This document shows positions 45,696 through 55,483 of a DNA stretch of 64,000 nucleotides, in pieces (the first letter of the stretch is position 1; the number at the start of each line of letters is the position of its first letter). Position numbers and translations under genes: made by a program. The notes beneath the pieces are model-generated. The model was not told the DNA's origin. It ran no database searches and saw only the letters and a list, made by a program, of their open reading frames with translations. Source of the DNA: Mesorhizobium sp. M00.F.Ca.ET.216.01.1.1 (GTDB taxonomy: Bacteria > Pseudomonadota > Alphaproteobacteria > Rhizobiales > Rhizobiaceae); contig NZ_SADR02000001.1 in NCBI RefSeq assembly GCF_004010325.2, positions 454,239-518,238 of the forward strand, read 5' to 3'.

Positions 45696-46750
45696 ATCGT
45701 CACGACCATCTTGCCGGCATTTGCCAGCGGCGTCGTCACACCCGACAGCATGGTGCGGATGTAGGCGACGTTCTGATAGCGGCCGTTAACCGAAATGCGC
45801 GGCAGCGCATGCAGGAAGCCTGAATGTTCGGCATGCAGCAGGCCGTGGCGCGTCGTCACTGCCGAAGCATAGCCCGCGTCGCGGGCAAAACCCACTTCGC
45901 GGCCACCGACGGCAGTAGCATAGCCGTAGGGATAGGCGAGATGGTGCGGCTCCTCGCCAAGCTCCGCTTGCAAGATGCGCTTGACGTCTCCGATTTCATG
46001 CCGCGCATCGGTTTCGGAAAGCCGCTTCAGATTGCGGTGGTTGACCGTATGCGCGCCGATCGTCACCAGCGGATGCGCGGCGATGCTGCGGATTTCGTCC
46101 CAGTTCATCAGCGTGCTTGGGCGCGGCGCTTCCAGATCGATGCCGTTAGCCCGTGCCAGCTCGCGCAGCACTATGCGCTGGTCCTCCTCGCGGACCTCCA
46201 GCGTGAGGTAAGCGTGCAGGCGCGCATTGGCCTGGAGCTTTTTGGCCGGGGTCGAGCAGTCGATCATCGCCGGGCCGCTGGACGTCATCAGCGTCAGGCG
46301 ATCGCGGGCGTTGACAAGGTCCTCGATCACGTCCCACCAAAGGTCGGCGGCGCCGTTGATCAGCCCCGGCGCGACATAGATGGTGATCGGCGCGCCGTGC
46401 TTTTCCAGCACCGGCAGCGCCTCGGTCATGTTGTCGCGATAGGCATCGTCGGCGGTGATGGTGGCGAACTGGCCGTCCTTGCCGCCGGCCTTGATGCGCT
46501 CGATCGCCTCGTCAAGCGTGACGAAGGCGTAGCCGCTCGCCTTCATGTCGGCGATCACGGCATCGAGGAACTCGGGTGCGATGTTCAGATGCCGGTTAAC
46601 GCCGTTCGGCTTTTCCGGCGTGGCGGTGACCCGGTGCAGCATTAGGATGGCGCCGACGCCGCCGACAAACGGCTTTGCCAGCGGTGCAAGGCCGGTATAG
46701 CGGGCGATGTTGAGCGCCAGTTTCCGGATTGCCTCGCGCCCGTCGAACAT
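45692..46750 (-). CDS. Polysaccharide deacetylase family protein (NodB homology domain)
   Basis: A 352-aa carbohydrate esterase family 4 protein, probably removing acetyl groups from an N-acetylated polysaccharide or its precursor. Metal-site residues are Asp101-Asp102 in FATITADDAYRDN (TFDDG-like) and His234/His238 in GAHTVNH. The C-terminus ends AGKMVVTI, with the TAG stop lying in the tip of the palindromic element, so the native end may have been changed. No signal peptide is seen. It stands at the left edge of the exopolysaccharide locus. Confidence 0.87.
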   Translation of the reverse strand: MFDGREAIRKLALNIARYTGLAPLAKPFVGGVGAILMLHRVTATPEKPNGVNRHLNIAPEFLDAVIADMKASGYAFVTLDEAIERIKAGGKDGQFATITADDAYRDNMTEALPVLEKHGAPITIYVAPGLINGAADLWWDVIEDLVNARDRLTLMTSSGPAMIDCSTPAKKLQANARLHAYLTLEVREEDQRIVLRELARANGIDLEAPRPSTLMNWDEIRSIAAHPLVTIGAHTVNHRNLKRLSETDARHEIGDVKRILQAELGEEPHHLAYPYGYATAVGGREVGFARDAGYASAVTTRHGLLHAEHSGFLHALPRISVNGRYQNVAYIRTMLSGVTTPLANAGKMVVTI

Positions 46751-46839
46751 TCATTCACCTTTTGCGCCTAGGCTCATCCAAGCACGGAATGCGCCTACGC
46801 GAACCCCATCGCGATGAATACGCCTTAAAGGATTGAGGT

Positions 46840-48066
46840 ATGGTTGACGCAACCGCGTCATTTGACGGCAATCGGCTCGCCGCAACCGAGGCGTCGCCAC
46901 GCGCGCTGCCGACCGACACAGCCGGCCTGTCGGTGTCCGTCGCCGACAGCGCAGCACTGGTCGCTTATGCCGAATTCTGCCGTTCGGCCCTGTTCGCCCC
47001 GGCGCAGGGCGCGCTCTGGATCCTGAACTGGGCTTCGCAGACTGGAGCGGACGCCGTCGTGGCAACGCTGAGTGCCGAAGGCAGGCCGGTTTTTTCGCTG
47101 GCGCTGGAAGTCACCCGCCGCGGCCCGTTTCATGTTGCCTGCTTCATGGGCGACCGCCACGCCAACGGCAATTTCGCCGCCGCCGACCCGCGCTGGCTGC
47201 CCAGGGTGGATCGTGCGGCCATCCGCTCGACGCTGGCAGCAATCGCCAAGGCCCGGCCGGACATCGACCTCATCGCGCTGGGACGGCTGCTGCCCGATCT
47301 CGACGGCGTTGCCAATCCGCTAGCAGCCCTGCCGCATTTTCCGAGCCCCAATCTGTCGCTTGCCGTCAATCTTGCCGACGGCTTCGATGCACTGTTGTTG
47401 CGCGCCAGCGGCAAGCGCAAACGCAAGAAGCACCGCTCGCAAGCGCGCAAGTTCGAGGCCGTCGGCAGTTGCCGCCGCGTCGAGGCACGGACGGCGGACG
47501 AGGTGAACAGGCTGCTCGACGCCTTCTTCGAGATGAAGGAATTCCGCTTTCGCAAGATGGGCATCGCCAATGTCTTCGGCGACAGCCAAGTTCGCGCCTT
47601 CTTCCGCGCGTTGTTCGTTGAAGCGCTTGCCGAGGAAAACCCCTCCTTTGTTCTGCACGGGCTCGAGGTCGCCGGCAAGCTTCGCGCGATCACCGGATCG
47701 AGCCGCTCCGGCAAACGCCTGATCTGCGAATTCGGGGCGATCGCCGAGGACGATCTCGCCCACAGCAGTCCCGGCGACTTCCTGTTCTTCGACAACATCG
47801 AGGAGGCCTGCGAAACCGGCTTCGAGGTCTATGATTTCTCGGTCGGCGACGAACCCTACAAGCGTCTGTGGTGCGATATCGAAACCCGGCATTTCGAGGT
47901 GCTGGTTCCCTTGACGCTGAAAGGCCGCGCGCTGGCACTTGTCCTGCAGCAGGGCGCTCAGCTAAAAGCCTACATCAAGAGCAGCCCGCCGATTTGGAAG
48001 CTGACCAAGATATTGCGCCGCAAAGCGGTAGGGCAGGCACCGGCGCCTGTCGAGGATGAGGGCTGA
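46840..48066 (+). CDS. BcsL/CelD-type GNAT acetyltransferase (BioF2-like)
   Basis: A 408-aa protein of the CelD/BcsL group (Acetyltransf_6), acyltransferases linked to cellulose and exopolysaccharide modification. Key segments are 'LLLRASGKRKRKKHRSQARK' (about 185-205), the GNAT core 'NPSFVLHGLEVAGKLRAITG', and 'EVYDFSVGDEPYKRLWCDIE' near the end. Ribosome site ttgagg just before ATG. It diverges from the deacetylase gene, giving a pair that could add and remove acyl groups. Confidence 0.85.
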   Translation: MVDATASFDGNRLAATEASPRALPTDTAGLSVSVADSAALVAYAEFCRSALFAPAQGALWILNWASQTGADAVVATLSAEGRPVFSLALEVTRRGPFHVACFMGDRHANGNFAAADPRWLPRVDRAAIRSTLAAIAKARPDIDLIALGRLLPDLDGVANPLAALPHFPSPNLSLAVNLADGFDALLLRASGKRKRKKHRSQARKFEAVGSCRRVEARTADEVNRLLDAFFEMKEFRFRKMGIANVFGDSQVRAFFRALFVEALAEENPSFVLHGLEVAGKLRAITGSSRSGKRLICEFGAIAEDDLAHSSPGDFLFFDNIEEACETGFEVYDFSVGDEPYKRLWCDIETRHFEVLVPLTLKGRALALVLQQGAQLKAYIKSSPPIWKLTKILRRKAVGQAPAPVEDEG

Positions 48067-48211
48067 ATCGCTCGGTAGCGAACGGAATTGGAGCTGAGCC
48101 CAGTAGGCGGAGACAGCTTGCCCTACATCTCGTCGCGCCTCGAAAGTTTCCATAATCTGCGCCGCTGCAGCCTCTCGGAAGTCACGGCTTGATGGGGTGG
48201 ACGGCTCCGCT

Positions 48212-50404
48212 TCAAGCAGCCGTGCGCCGTCCCGGCACCGGGGTCCCCGGCGACTCGTGGCCGATCGGGGTCACCAGAATGAGATCGGGATAGCCGCCCT
48301 CGATCAGCGTGACCGCCGCCTGCGCCACCTCGTCGTCCGGCTCCAGCATGGAGAGGAAGACCTCGGTGGCCTCGCCCACCAGCCGGCTGATGCCTTGCGC
48401 GTCGGCGGGGCCGCATTCGACGACGACCAGATCGTATGCAGTGGTCAGCGACTGCATGATGATCGGCAGCCGGTCGGCGGCGCGCATGGCGCGGACCGGA
48501 TCGGCGGTGCCGACAGGAATGACGTGGCAGTCCGAATAGAGATCGGGATGGATCACGTCGCTGAACTGCGCTTCGGAGGCGAGCAGATTGGTGATGCCCG
48601 GGAAGAGCCCGCTGTCCAGCATTGGTCGCGAGGCGGCGCCCGAAGCGGTGAGATCGAGCAGCAGCACGCGCAGGCCGGCATCGGAGACTTCGCGCGCCAC
48701 CAATACCGCCGAGGCTGCCGCCTCGTCGCCTTCAGGCGACACGAATATGGCGCGCGCGGCGCCAGTTTCGATCAGGTTTTCCGCCGCCTTTTCGATGTCC
48801 ACCTCGCCAAGAATGGAGCGCACCGGTTCGGCGTCCGCGGCAGTCGCATCTTCGGCAACCTCTTCCGCCACCGCTGCGGGCAGCTCGGCATCCGCCGTGC
48901 GATCCAGTGCCGCGTGGTCATCGGCCTCCTTGATCTCGGCAAGCGCAGGTTCCTGCCGGGTCGCCGGCATTGCCACCTGCTCGATCTGCCCGAAGCGAGC
49001 GCCGGTGGCCGGGCGCATGGCGCGACCCGAAAACAATTCCTGGAGAAGCGTCACAATCGCCATCAGCAGCAACGAACCGACGAAGGCCGCGCCGACGATC
49101 GGCCCGATCTTCGGGAAATAGGGCTCGGACGGCGCCACCGCAGGGGAAAAGACGCGGGCATCGACCGGCAGATAGTTGCGGTCCTTGCGCGAGGATGCCT
49201 CGCGATAGCGGGTCAGATAGGTTTCGAGCAGTTGGCGCTGAGCAGTCGCTTCGCGCTGCAGGGCATCCAGCTCGACCTGCTGCTCGCCGGCGCGAGCCGA
49301 TGCTGCCTTGAGCGTGTTGACGTCGGCCATAAGTTGGTTTTCGCGGGCCTGTGCGGTCTGCGCCTGGGTCAGCAGCCCCTTCATGATCTTTTGCGCTTCG
49401 CTGCGGATCTGACCGTCGAGATCGGCAAGCTGCGACTTCAGCGCCCGGATGCGCGGATGATTGCCGAGCAAGGTGGTGGATAGATCGGCGATGTTGGTTT
49501 TCAGTTCGACCTGGCGCTCGCGCAGGCGCTGGATCAGTTCAGAAGACAGCACCTCCGGCACTGCATCCAACGAACCGCCATTCTGCAGCGCTTTGCGCAC
49601 GCTGTCGGCGGTCGCTTCCGCCGAAGCACGGTTGGCGCGCACCCGCGACAGTTCGCTCGACAGTTCGGAAAGCTGCTGCGTGGCAAGCACCGAATTGTTG
49701 CCGCCCATCAACAGGTCCGACTGGGCGCGGTAGCTTGCTACCTTGGCCTCGGCATCCTTCACCCGCTTCGACAGGTCGGCGATTTCCGGCGCCAGCCAGT
49801 CGGTCGCGGCAGAATTCGATTCGAGCTTGGCGTTACCCTGGAGGGCGATGTAGGCGTCGGCAATCGCGTTCGGAATGTCGGCAGCGAGCCTGGGATCCTC
49901 CGACGAGAATTCGATGACGATGACGCGAGATTTTTCAACGCTATAGACGTTGAGCTTCTCGCGCATCTTCTTCAGCACGCGCTCTTCCGGCGGAATCTCG
50001 TTGGGATCACTCTTCAGCCCGGCTATGACGAGCAGGCGACCCAACGCCGACATGTTCACCGTCTCGTCGAACTCGGGCAGGCGCGACAGGTGCAGCTTCA
50101 ACGCCACCTGCTTGAGGATGCCGGTCGAAGCAATTACCTCGACCTCGCTGGCCACGCCTTCCTCATCGAGAATCGGCTTGTCGTTGTCATTGGCGCCGTC
50201 AGGGCGGGTGAACACCGATTCGCGCGTTTCGATCAGCAGCTTCGTCTCGGCTTTGTAATGCGGCGCGGCGAACCATGCGAGCGCAAACGCTAGGCCGTTA
50301 ACAGCCAGCGTCACCACAAGAATGCGCAGCCAGTTCCTCGCTAGACTGGCGAAGAGATGCCTGAGATCGACGTCGACATCTGCGGCCGCGGACTGAACGG
50401 ACAT
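48212..50404 (-). CDS. Wzz/ExoP-type polysaccharide co-polymerase with degenerate tyrosine-kinase domain
   Basis: A 730-aa inner-membrane protein controlling polysaccharide chain length and export. Wzz domain (about 10-100), TM1 (20-45), a long periplasmic coiled-coil region (about 190-400) and TM2 (430-452). The cytoplasmic part has an acidic Ala-rich linker (about 470-535) and a CpsD-like domain (550-730). Unlike true BY-kinases, Walker A reads SPEGDEAAASA without GK[ST], the A' motif reads LLLDLTASG, Walker B ends VVVECG, and the C-terminus lacks a tyrosine cluster. It diverges from the wza-like gene by 265 bp. Confidence 0.88.
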   Translation of the reverse strand: MSVQSAAADVDVDLRHLFASLARNWLRILVVTLAVNGLAFALAWFAAPHYKAETKLLIETRESVFTRPDGANDNDKPILDEEGVASEVEVIASTGILKQVALKLHLSRLPEFDETVNMSALGRLLVIAGLKSDPNEIPPEERVLKKMREKLNVYSVEKSRVIVIEFSSEDPRLAADIPNAIADAYIALQGNAKLESNSAATDWLAPEIADLSKRVKDAEAKVASYRAQSDLLMGGNNSVLATQQLSELSSELSRVRANRASAEATADSVRKALQNGGSLDAVPEVLSSELIQRLRERQVELKTNIADLSTTLLGNHPRIRALKSQLADLDGQIRSEAQKIMKGLLTQAQTAQARENQLMADVNTLKAASARAGEQQVELDALQREATAQRQLLETYLTRYREASSRKDRNYLPVDARVFSPAVAPSEPYFPKIGPIVGAAFVGSLLLMAIVTLLQELFSGRAMRPATGARFGQIEQVAMPATRQEPALAEIKEADDHAALDRTADAELPAAVAEEVAEDATAADAEPVRSILGEVDIEKAAENLIETGAARAIFVSPEGDEAAASAVLVAREVSDAGLRVLLLDLTASGAASRPMLDSGLFPGITNLLASEAQFSDVIHPDLYSDCHVIPVGTADPVRAMRAADRLPIIMQSLTTAYDLVVVECGPADAQGISRLVGEATEVFLSMLEPDDEVAQAAVTLIEGGYPDLILVTPIGHESPGTPVPGRRTAA

Positions 50405-50669
50405 GCATCCCTGCTCCGGTACTAGAGTCTAGGACGCACCGTAAACAACTATGGTAACTCAGCCGTTAAGATCGCGGTAAGCATCCATTAGGTTTTACTG
50501 ACGAGCCGCAAACAACAGCCGGAAAACACCTCGGCTTTTTTGTCGATTGCCGCCGCTTCACCCACGCACCTTTACCGGTCATTAACCCTAACAGGATGAT
50601 AACGGGCTTCGTTCCCTGGGGTTTGCCGCAGCATCTGGCGGCTTGAGCGATGAAGGTACGTGTCCGGTC

Positions 50670-51233
50670 ATGAAAAGCACTGCTTGCCTGTTTCGTGCTC
50701 TGCTTGCCGTGTCGATGCTTGCCGGCTGTTCCAGCTACAGACCGACGCCGGCAGCCTTCCATGAAATTCTCGACCAGCCCTACCGCCTCGGCGCCGGTGA
50801 CCGCGTCCGCGTCACCGTGTTCGAGCAGGATGGATTGACCAACACCTACAGCGTCGACCAGTCCGGCTACCTCTCCTTCCCGCTGGTCGGCGCCGTGCCG
50901 GCACGCGGCCACACAGCGCAGCAGCTCGAGAAAGCGATCGCCGACAAATTGCGGCAAGGCTATCTGCGCGATCCCGACGTATCGGTCGAGATCGACCGCT
51001 ACCGGCCGATCTTCGTTATGGGCGAAGTGGGCGCAGCCGGCCAGTATTCCTACGTGCCCGGTCTGACCGTGCAAAAGGCAGTTGCCATCGCCGGCGGTTT
51101 CACGCCGCGCGCCAACCAGGAAAGTGTCGACATCACCCGCGACATCAACGGCAAGGTGATAACTGGACGCGTGGTCACCTCCGACCCATTGCTGCCGGGC
51201 GACACCGTCTATGTTCGCGAACGCCTGTTTTGA
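50670..51233 (+). CDS. Wza-type polysaccharide export lipoprotein
   Basis: Outer-membrane polysaccharide export protein, 187 aa, short type as in rhizobial ExoF/UppC relatives. Lipobox LAGC at about 22-25 after a basic start and hydrophobic stretch. Poly_export domain 'YRLGAGDRVRVTVFEQDGLT' then SLBB domain with 'PIFVMGEVGAAGQYSYVPGL'. ATG 50670 is chosen; the frame also runs from TTG 50643. Twelve bases separate it from the glycosyltransferase gene, so they form one unit. Confidence 0.92.
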   Translation: MKSTACLFRALLAVSMLAGCSSYRPTPAAFHEILDQPYRLGAGDRVRVTVFEQDGLTNTYSVDQSGYLSFPLVGAVPARGHTAQQLEKAIADKLRQGYLRDPDVSVEIDRYRPIFVMGEVGAAGQYSYVPGLTVQKAVAIAGGFTPRANQESVDITRDINGKVITGRVVTSDPLLPGDTVYVRERLF

Positions 51234-51245
51234 TGTCCTGACAAC

Positions 51246-52385
51246 GTGGCGGACACGCTCAGGATCGTCCACTGCTTTCGCTCACCCGTCGGTGGGATAT
51301 TCCGGCATGTGCGCGACCTGACCGAGGCGCAGGTCGCCGCCGGCCATTCCGTCGGCATCGTCTGTGATTCGACCACGGGCGGCGATTTCGAGGAGCAGCT
51401 GTTCGAACCGATGCAGGCCAGTCTGGCGCTCGGCATCCATCGCACGCCGATGCAGCGGCATGTCGGCCCCGGCGATGTCGCGTCGGCTTGGCGCACCTTT
51501 GGGATTATCAAGGAATTGCGGCCGGACGTGCTGCACGGGCACGGCGCCAAGGGTGGCGTCTATGCCCGTCTGTTCGGCTCATTGTTGCGGGTATCAGGGT
51601 CTCGCGTCGCCCGCCTTTATTCGCCGCATGGCGGCTCTCTTCATTATGACGAGACGACGGCCATGGGAAAGCTGTTCTTCGGCCTCGAACGCTTCATGGC
51701 GCGTTTCACCGACTGCCTGCTGTTCGTCTCCGACTATGAAAGGCGGACCTATCGCAGCAAGGTCGGCGAACCGCCGATCCCGAACAATCTGGTCTACAAC
51801 GGCCTGCGCGCCGCCGAGTTCGAGCCGGTGCACGGCCCCCCGGACGCCGCCGATCTCCTCTATATCGGCATGATGCGCGACCTCAAGGGGCCCGACATCT
51901 TCATCGATGCGCTGGCGCTCGCCGCAACCCGGCTTGGTCGCCCTCTCAGCGCCGTGATGGTCGGCGACGGCGACGACCTGCCGCGCTACCACGCGCAGGT
52001 GAGGCGGCTCGCGCTCGACGGCCATGTCCGCTTCCTGCCGCCAATGCCGGCCAGGGCCGCCTTCGCTCTGGCAGAGCTGATCGTGGTTCCCTCGCGCGCC
52101 GAAGCCATGCCCTATATCGTGCTGGAGACGCTTGCCGCCGGCAAGCCGATGATCGCCACCGCTGTCGGCGGCACACCGGAGATCTTCGGCGAGGGCTCCC
52201 CTGCCCTGATCCGACCCGATCCGCGCGAACTTGGCGACAAGATGAGCGAGGCGCTGGCCGACCTCGGCGCCTACAGAAACCTGATGCCTGATGCCGCAGA
52301 CCTCAAGGCGCGCTTCGGCGCCGACGTGATGGCGGCCGACATCGAGAAGGCCTATTTCGCCGCGCTCTCGCGCTACCGGCGCTAA
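51246..52385 (+). CDS. Glycosyltransferase family 4
   Basis: A 379-aa GT-B retaining glycosyltransferase, likely adding a sugar to the lipid-linked repeat unit. 'PVGGIFRHVRDLTEAQVAAG' is the N-terminal glycine-rich loop, and the nucleotide-sugar site is 'PSRAEAMPYIVLETLAAGKP' (about 281-300; E-x7-E). The start is GTG 51246. It resembles UppB-like and SpsA-type GT4 enzymes of rhizobial polysaccharide loci. Confidence 0.9.
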   Translation: MADTLRIVHCFRSPVGGIFRHVRDLTEAQVAAGHSVGIVCDSTTGGDFEEQLFEPMQASLALGIHRTPMQRHVGPGDVASAWRTFGIIKELRPDVLHGHGAKGGVYARLFGSLLRVSGSRVARLYSPHGGSLHYDETTAMGKLFFGLERFMARFTDCLLFVSDYERRTYRSKVGEPPIPNNLVYNGLRAAEFEPVHGPPDAADLLYIGMMRDLKGPDIFIDALALAATRLGRPLSAVMVGDGDDLPRYHAQVRRLALDGHVRFLPPMPARAAFALAELIVVPSRAEAMPYIVLETLAAGKPMIATAVGGTPEIFGEGSPALIRPDPRELGDKMSEALADLGAYRNLMPDAADLKARFGADVMAADIEKAYFAALSRYRR

Positions 52386-52467
52386 ACCCCCTCCAAAGCC
52401 ACCAGTTGTTTCAAGGGTTTCTTAGCTCTCTTTTGCTATTCACCTGAGGGAAGCTTGCGGACAGCCC

Positions 52468-54003
52468 ATGAACGAGATCGACCCCGCGCGTCGCTTTTCC
52501 CTCGACGCGGTGCGCAAATTCGACAGCCCTGCCGAAGGCGACACGCCCGGCGCCATGAACAGCGTGGCCCGCCAGGTCGCTTCGCAATACAGGCGCGATA
52601 CGATGTCGCCGATCATGGTCAGCGGCGTGCTGCGTATGGTCGAATTCGCGCTGCTGTTCCTGTCGGGCCTCTGGGTCTACTTCCACTATGTCGGCTTCTT
52701 CAACTATCTCGCCTGGCAATATCCGCTGACGATCGCCGCCACCTCGTTCCTCGCCGTGGTATTGTTCGATGTCACCGACTGCTACCAGATAGCCGCCTTG
52801 ATGCGGCCGATCGCCAATTCCGGCCGCCTGCTGCTGGTCTGGGCCGGCACCTTCGCCCTGATGGCCCTGACGGCTTTCGCCATGAAGATGTCGGAGGACT
52901 ATTCGCGCCTGTTATTCGGCACCTGGTTCGTCGCCGGTTTCGTGCTGATCTTCGGCCTCAGGCTGGTGATGTCGAAGTTGATCCGGCGCTGGGCGCGCGA
53001 CGGGCGCATGGAGCGCCGCGCCGTGATCGTCGGCGGCGGCAAGGCGGCGGAAATGCTGATCCGCTCGGTCGAGAAGCAGCCCTACAACGACATCCGCATC
53101 TGCGGCATCTTCGATGACCGCGGCGACAAGCGCTCGCCACCGATCGTCGCCGGCTATCCCAAGCTCGGCACCGTTTCCGAACTGATCGAATTCGCCCGCA
53201 TTGCCCGCATCGACATGCTGATCGTGTCGCTGCCGCTGACCGCAGAATCGCGCGTCCTGCAACTGTTGAAGAAGCTGTGGGTGCTGCCGGTCGATATCCG
53301 GCTGTCGGCGCATTCGAACGCGCTGCAGTTTCGTCCGCGCGCCTATTCCTACATCGGCTCCGTGCCGATGCTCGATATCTTTGACAAGCCGATCAACGAC
53401 TGGGATTCGGTCGCCAAGCGCGCCTTCGACGTCGTCTTCTCGATCATCGGGATCATCGTGTTCATGCCGGTCATGCTGGTCATGGCAATTGCGATAAAAC
53501 TGGACAGCAAGGGCCCGGTGCTGTTCCGGCAGAAGCGGCACGGCTTCAACAACGAGGTCATCGAGGTCTACAAATTCCGCTCGATGTACAGCGATAAGGC
53601 AGACCCGACCGCCAAGCAGACGGTGACCAAGAACGATCCGCGCGTCACCCGCGTCGGCCGCTTCATCCGCAAGACCTCCATCGACGAACTGCCGCAGTTC
53701 TTCAATTCGCTGTTCGGCTCACTGTCGCTGGTCGGTCCGCGCCCGCACGCCATCGCAGCCCAGTCGCACAATCTTCTCTACAACGAGGTGGTCGACGGTT
53801 ATTTCGCCCGCCACAAGGTCAAGCCAGGCGTCACCGGCTGGGCGCAGATCAATGGCTGGCGCGGCGAGATGGACACCAACGAGAAGATCCGGATGCGGAC
53901 GGAATACGACCTCTATTACATCGAGAACTGGTCGCTGCTGTTCGATCTCAGGATCCTGTTCCTGACACCGGTCCGGCTGCTCAACACGGAAAACGCTTAT
54001 TGA
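52468..54003 (+). CDS. Undecaprenyl-phosphate hexose-1-phosphate transferase (WcaJ/UppE-like)
   Basis: Initiates repeat-unit assembly by transferring glucose- or galactose-1-phosphate to undecaprenyl phosphate. 511 aa: four hydrophobic segments (about 50-165), a Rossmann-like CoA-binding-type domain (about 185-300, IVGGGKAAEMLIRSV), then the catalytic bacterial sugar transferase domain with 'KRAFDVVFSIIGIIVFMPVM', 'KGPVLFRQKRHGFNNEVIEV' and SLSLVGPRPH. Overlaps the ligase gene by 4 bases. Confidence 0.93.
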   Translation: MNEIDPARRFSLDAVRKFDSPAEGDTPGAMNSVARQVASQYRRDTMSPIMVSGVLRMVEFALLFLSGLWVYFHYVGFFNYLAWQYPLTIAATSFLAVVLFDVTDCYQIAALMRPIANSGRLLLVWAGTFALMALTAFAMKMSEDYSRLLFGTWFVAGFVLIFGLRLVMSKLIRRWARDGRMERRAVIVGGGKAAEMLIRSVEKQPYNDIRICGIFDDRGDKRSPPIVAGYPKLGTVSELIEFARIARIDMLIVSLPLTAESRVLQLLKKLWVLPVDIRLSAHSNALQFRPRAYSYIGSVPMLDIFDKPINDWDSVAKRAFDVVFSIIGIIVFMPVMLVMAIAIKLDSKGPVLFRQKRHGFNNEVIEVYKFRSMYSDKADPTAKQTVTKNDPRVTRVGRFIRKTSIDELPQFFNSLFGSLSLVGPRPHAIAAQSHNLLYNEVVDGYFARHKVKPGVTGWAQINGWRGEMDTNEKIRMRTEYDLYYIENWSLLFDLRILFLTPVRLLNTENAY

Positions 54004-55247
54004 GCGCCGTCGTCCATGAGCTGCCGCCGGCCGCGGTCAACGCCAAGCTGATCGCGCTGATCGCGTCGGGCGCGGTTTTCCTCGGCGTTTTTCTGTCCGG
54101 CTTCGTCATCGACGAGCCGGCGCCCTACGATCTCTACATGGCCGGGCTGATCGTGGTATGGGCACTGTTCGGCCTGCGCATATCACGCGCGGCGGTGCCG
54201 CTGCTGGTGCTGCTGGTGACGATGAACATCGGCGGCATGATCTCGATGACGCAGATGGCGGACCTTGCCAGCACGCCGCTCTATCTCGCCGTCTCGCTAT
54301 TCCTGGCCATGACCGCGGTGTTCTTCGCCTCGGTAACCGCAGTCCAGCCCAGCCTCTACCGGCTGATCTTCCTTGCCTACATCGTGTCGGCGGTGCTGAC
54401 CTCGCTGCTCGGTATCGCTGGCTATTTCCATGCCTTTCCCGGCGCGGAGATATTCACCAAATACGACCGCGCCGCCGGTGCTTTCCAGGATCCGAACGTG
54501 TTCGGGCCGTTCCTGGTGCTGCCAGGCATCTATCTGCTCTATCTCCTGCTGACCGGGTCGATCGTGCGCATGCCGCTGCTGGCGGTGCCGCTGCTGATCA
54601 TCACGGCCGGCATTTTCTTCTCCTTCTCGCGCGGCGCCTGGGGCATGTTCGGCGTTTCGGCGATCCTGCTCACCGGAGCCCTGTTCCTGCAAAGCGCCAG
54701 CGGCAAGTTCCGGCTGCGTGTCGTTGTCATGACCATTGCCGCCATCTCGCTGCTGGTCATTGCGATGATCGTCATCCTGCAGCTGCCGGGCGTGGCCGAG
54801 ATGTTCTCCAGCCGCGCCCAGCTCGAACAGAGCTATGACACCGCTCGGCTTGGCCGCTTCGCCCGCTACACGATCGGCTTCCAGATGGCGCTGGAGCATC
54901 CGTTCGGCATCGGCCCGCTGGTCTTCGGCAAGATCTTCGGTGAAGACACCCACGACATCTGGCTGAAGACGCTGATGGACTATGGCTGGCTCGGCTTCGT
55001 GTCGTTCCTGACGCTGACCTGTTGGACGATCGCCGCCGGCTTCCGCATTCTCCTGCGCGACAGGCCCTGGCAGCCCTATCTGCTGTGCGCCTATGTCGCC
55101 TTCATCGGCAATATCGGCCTGGGCACATTCATCGACATCGACCACTGGCGCCATGTCTATCTGCTGCTCGGCCTGATCTGGGGCGCCATCGCGCTCGAAT
55201 ACCGCCACCAGCGGCAGTTGCGGCCGGCGGCGCTGCCGGCGCGTTGA
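54000..55247 (+). CDS. O-antigen ligase/polymerase family membrane protein (Wzy/ExoQ-like)
   Basis: A 415-aa protein with about ten to eleven hydrophobic helices and the Wzy_C core: 'DRAAGAFQDPNVFGPFLVLP', 'GIFFSFSRGAWGMFGVSAIL' and a periplasmic loop with QLEQSYDTARLGRF. It should polymerise or ligate lipid-linked units at the periplasmic face. The start is TTG at 54000 overlapping the previous stop (ttga). Last gene of the plus-strand polysaccharide unit. Confidence 0.88.
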   Translation: MSAVVHELPPAAVNAKLIALIASGAVFLGVFLSGFVIDEPAPYDLYMAGLIVVWALFGLRISRAAVPLLVLLVTMNIGGMISMTQMADLASTPLYLAVSLFLAMTAVFFASVTAVQPSLYRLIFLAYIVSAVLTSLLGIAGYFHAFPGAEIFTKYDRAAGAFQDPNVFGPFLVLPGIYLLYLLLTGSIVRMPLLAVPLLIITAGIFFSFSRGAWGMFGVSAILLTGALFLQSASGKFRLRVVVMTIAAISLLVIAMIVILQLPGVAEMFSSRAQLEQSYDTARLGRFARYTIGFQMALEHPFGIGPLVFGKIFGEDTHDIWLKTLMDYGWLGFVSFLTLTCWTIAAGFRILLRDRPWQPYLLCAYVAFIGNIGLGTFIDIDHWRHVYLLLGLIWGAIALEYRHQRQLRPAALPAR

Positions 55248-55406
55248 CCGCACTGCCTTCAGTCATCCAAAGAACGGCCCGTGAACATCCGTGGGATTTT
55301 TCGCTGGGTTGCGCCAATATTCATCTGGCTTTGATCGGGTTCTGTTCCAAACAGCCGTTTTAGCGCTTGCGCCACAACCCCTGAAAATATATGGCTTTCC
55401 GCGGTC

Positions 55407-55483
<77 letters not shown>

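Noticed and set aside
48197..49483. 428-codon plus-strand open frame over the Wzz-like gene
   Set aside because: Antisense to a gene with clear domains; no start signals.
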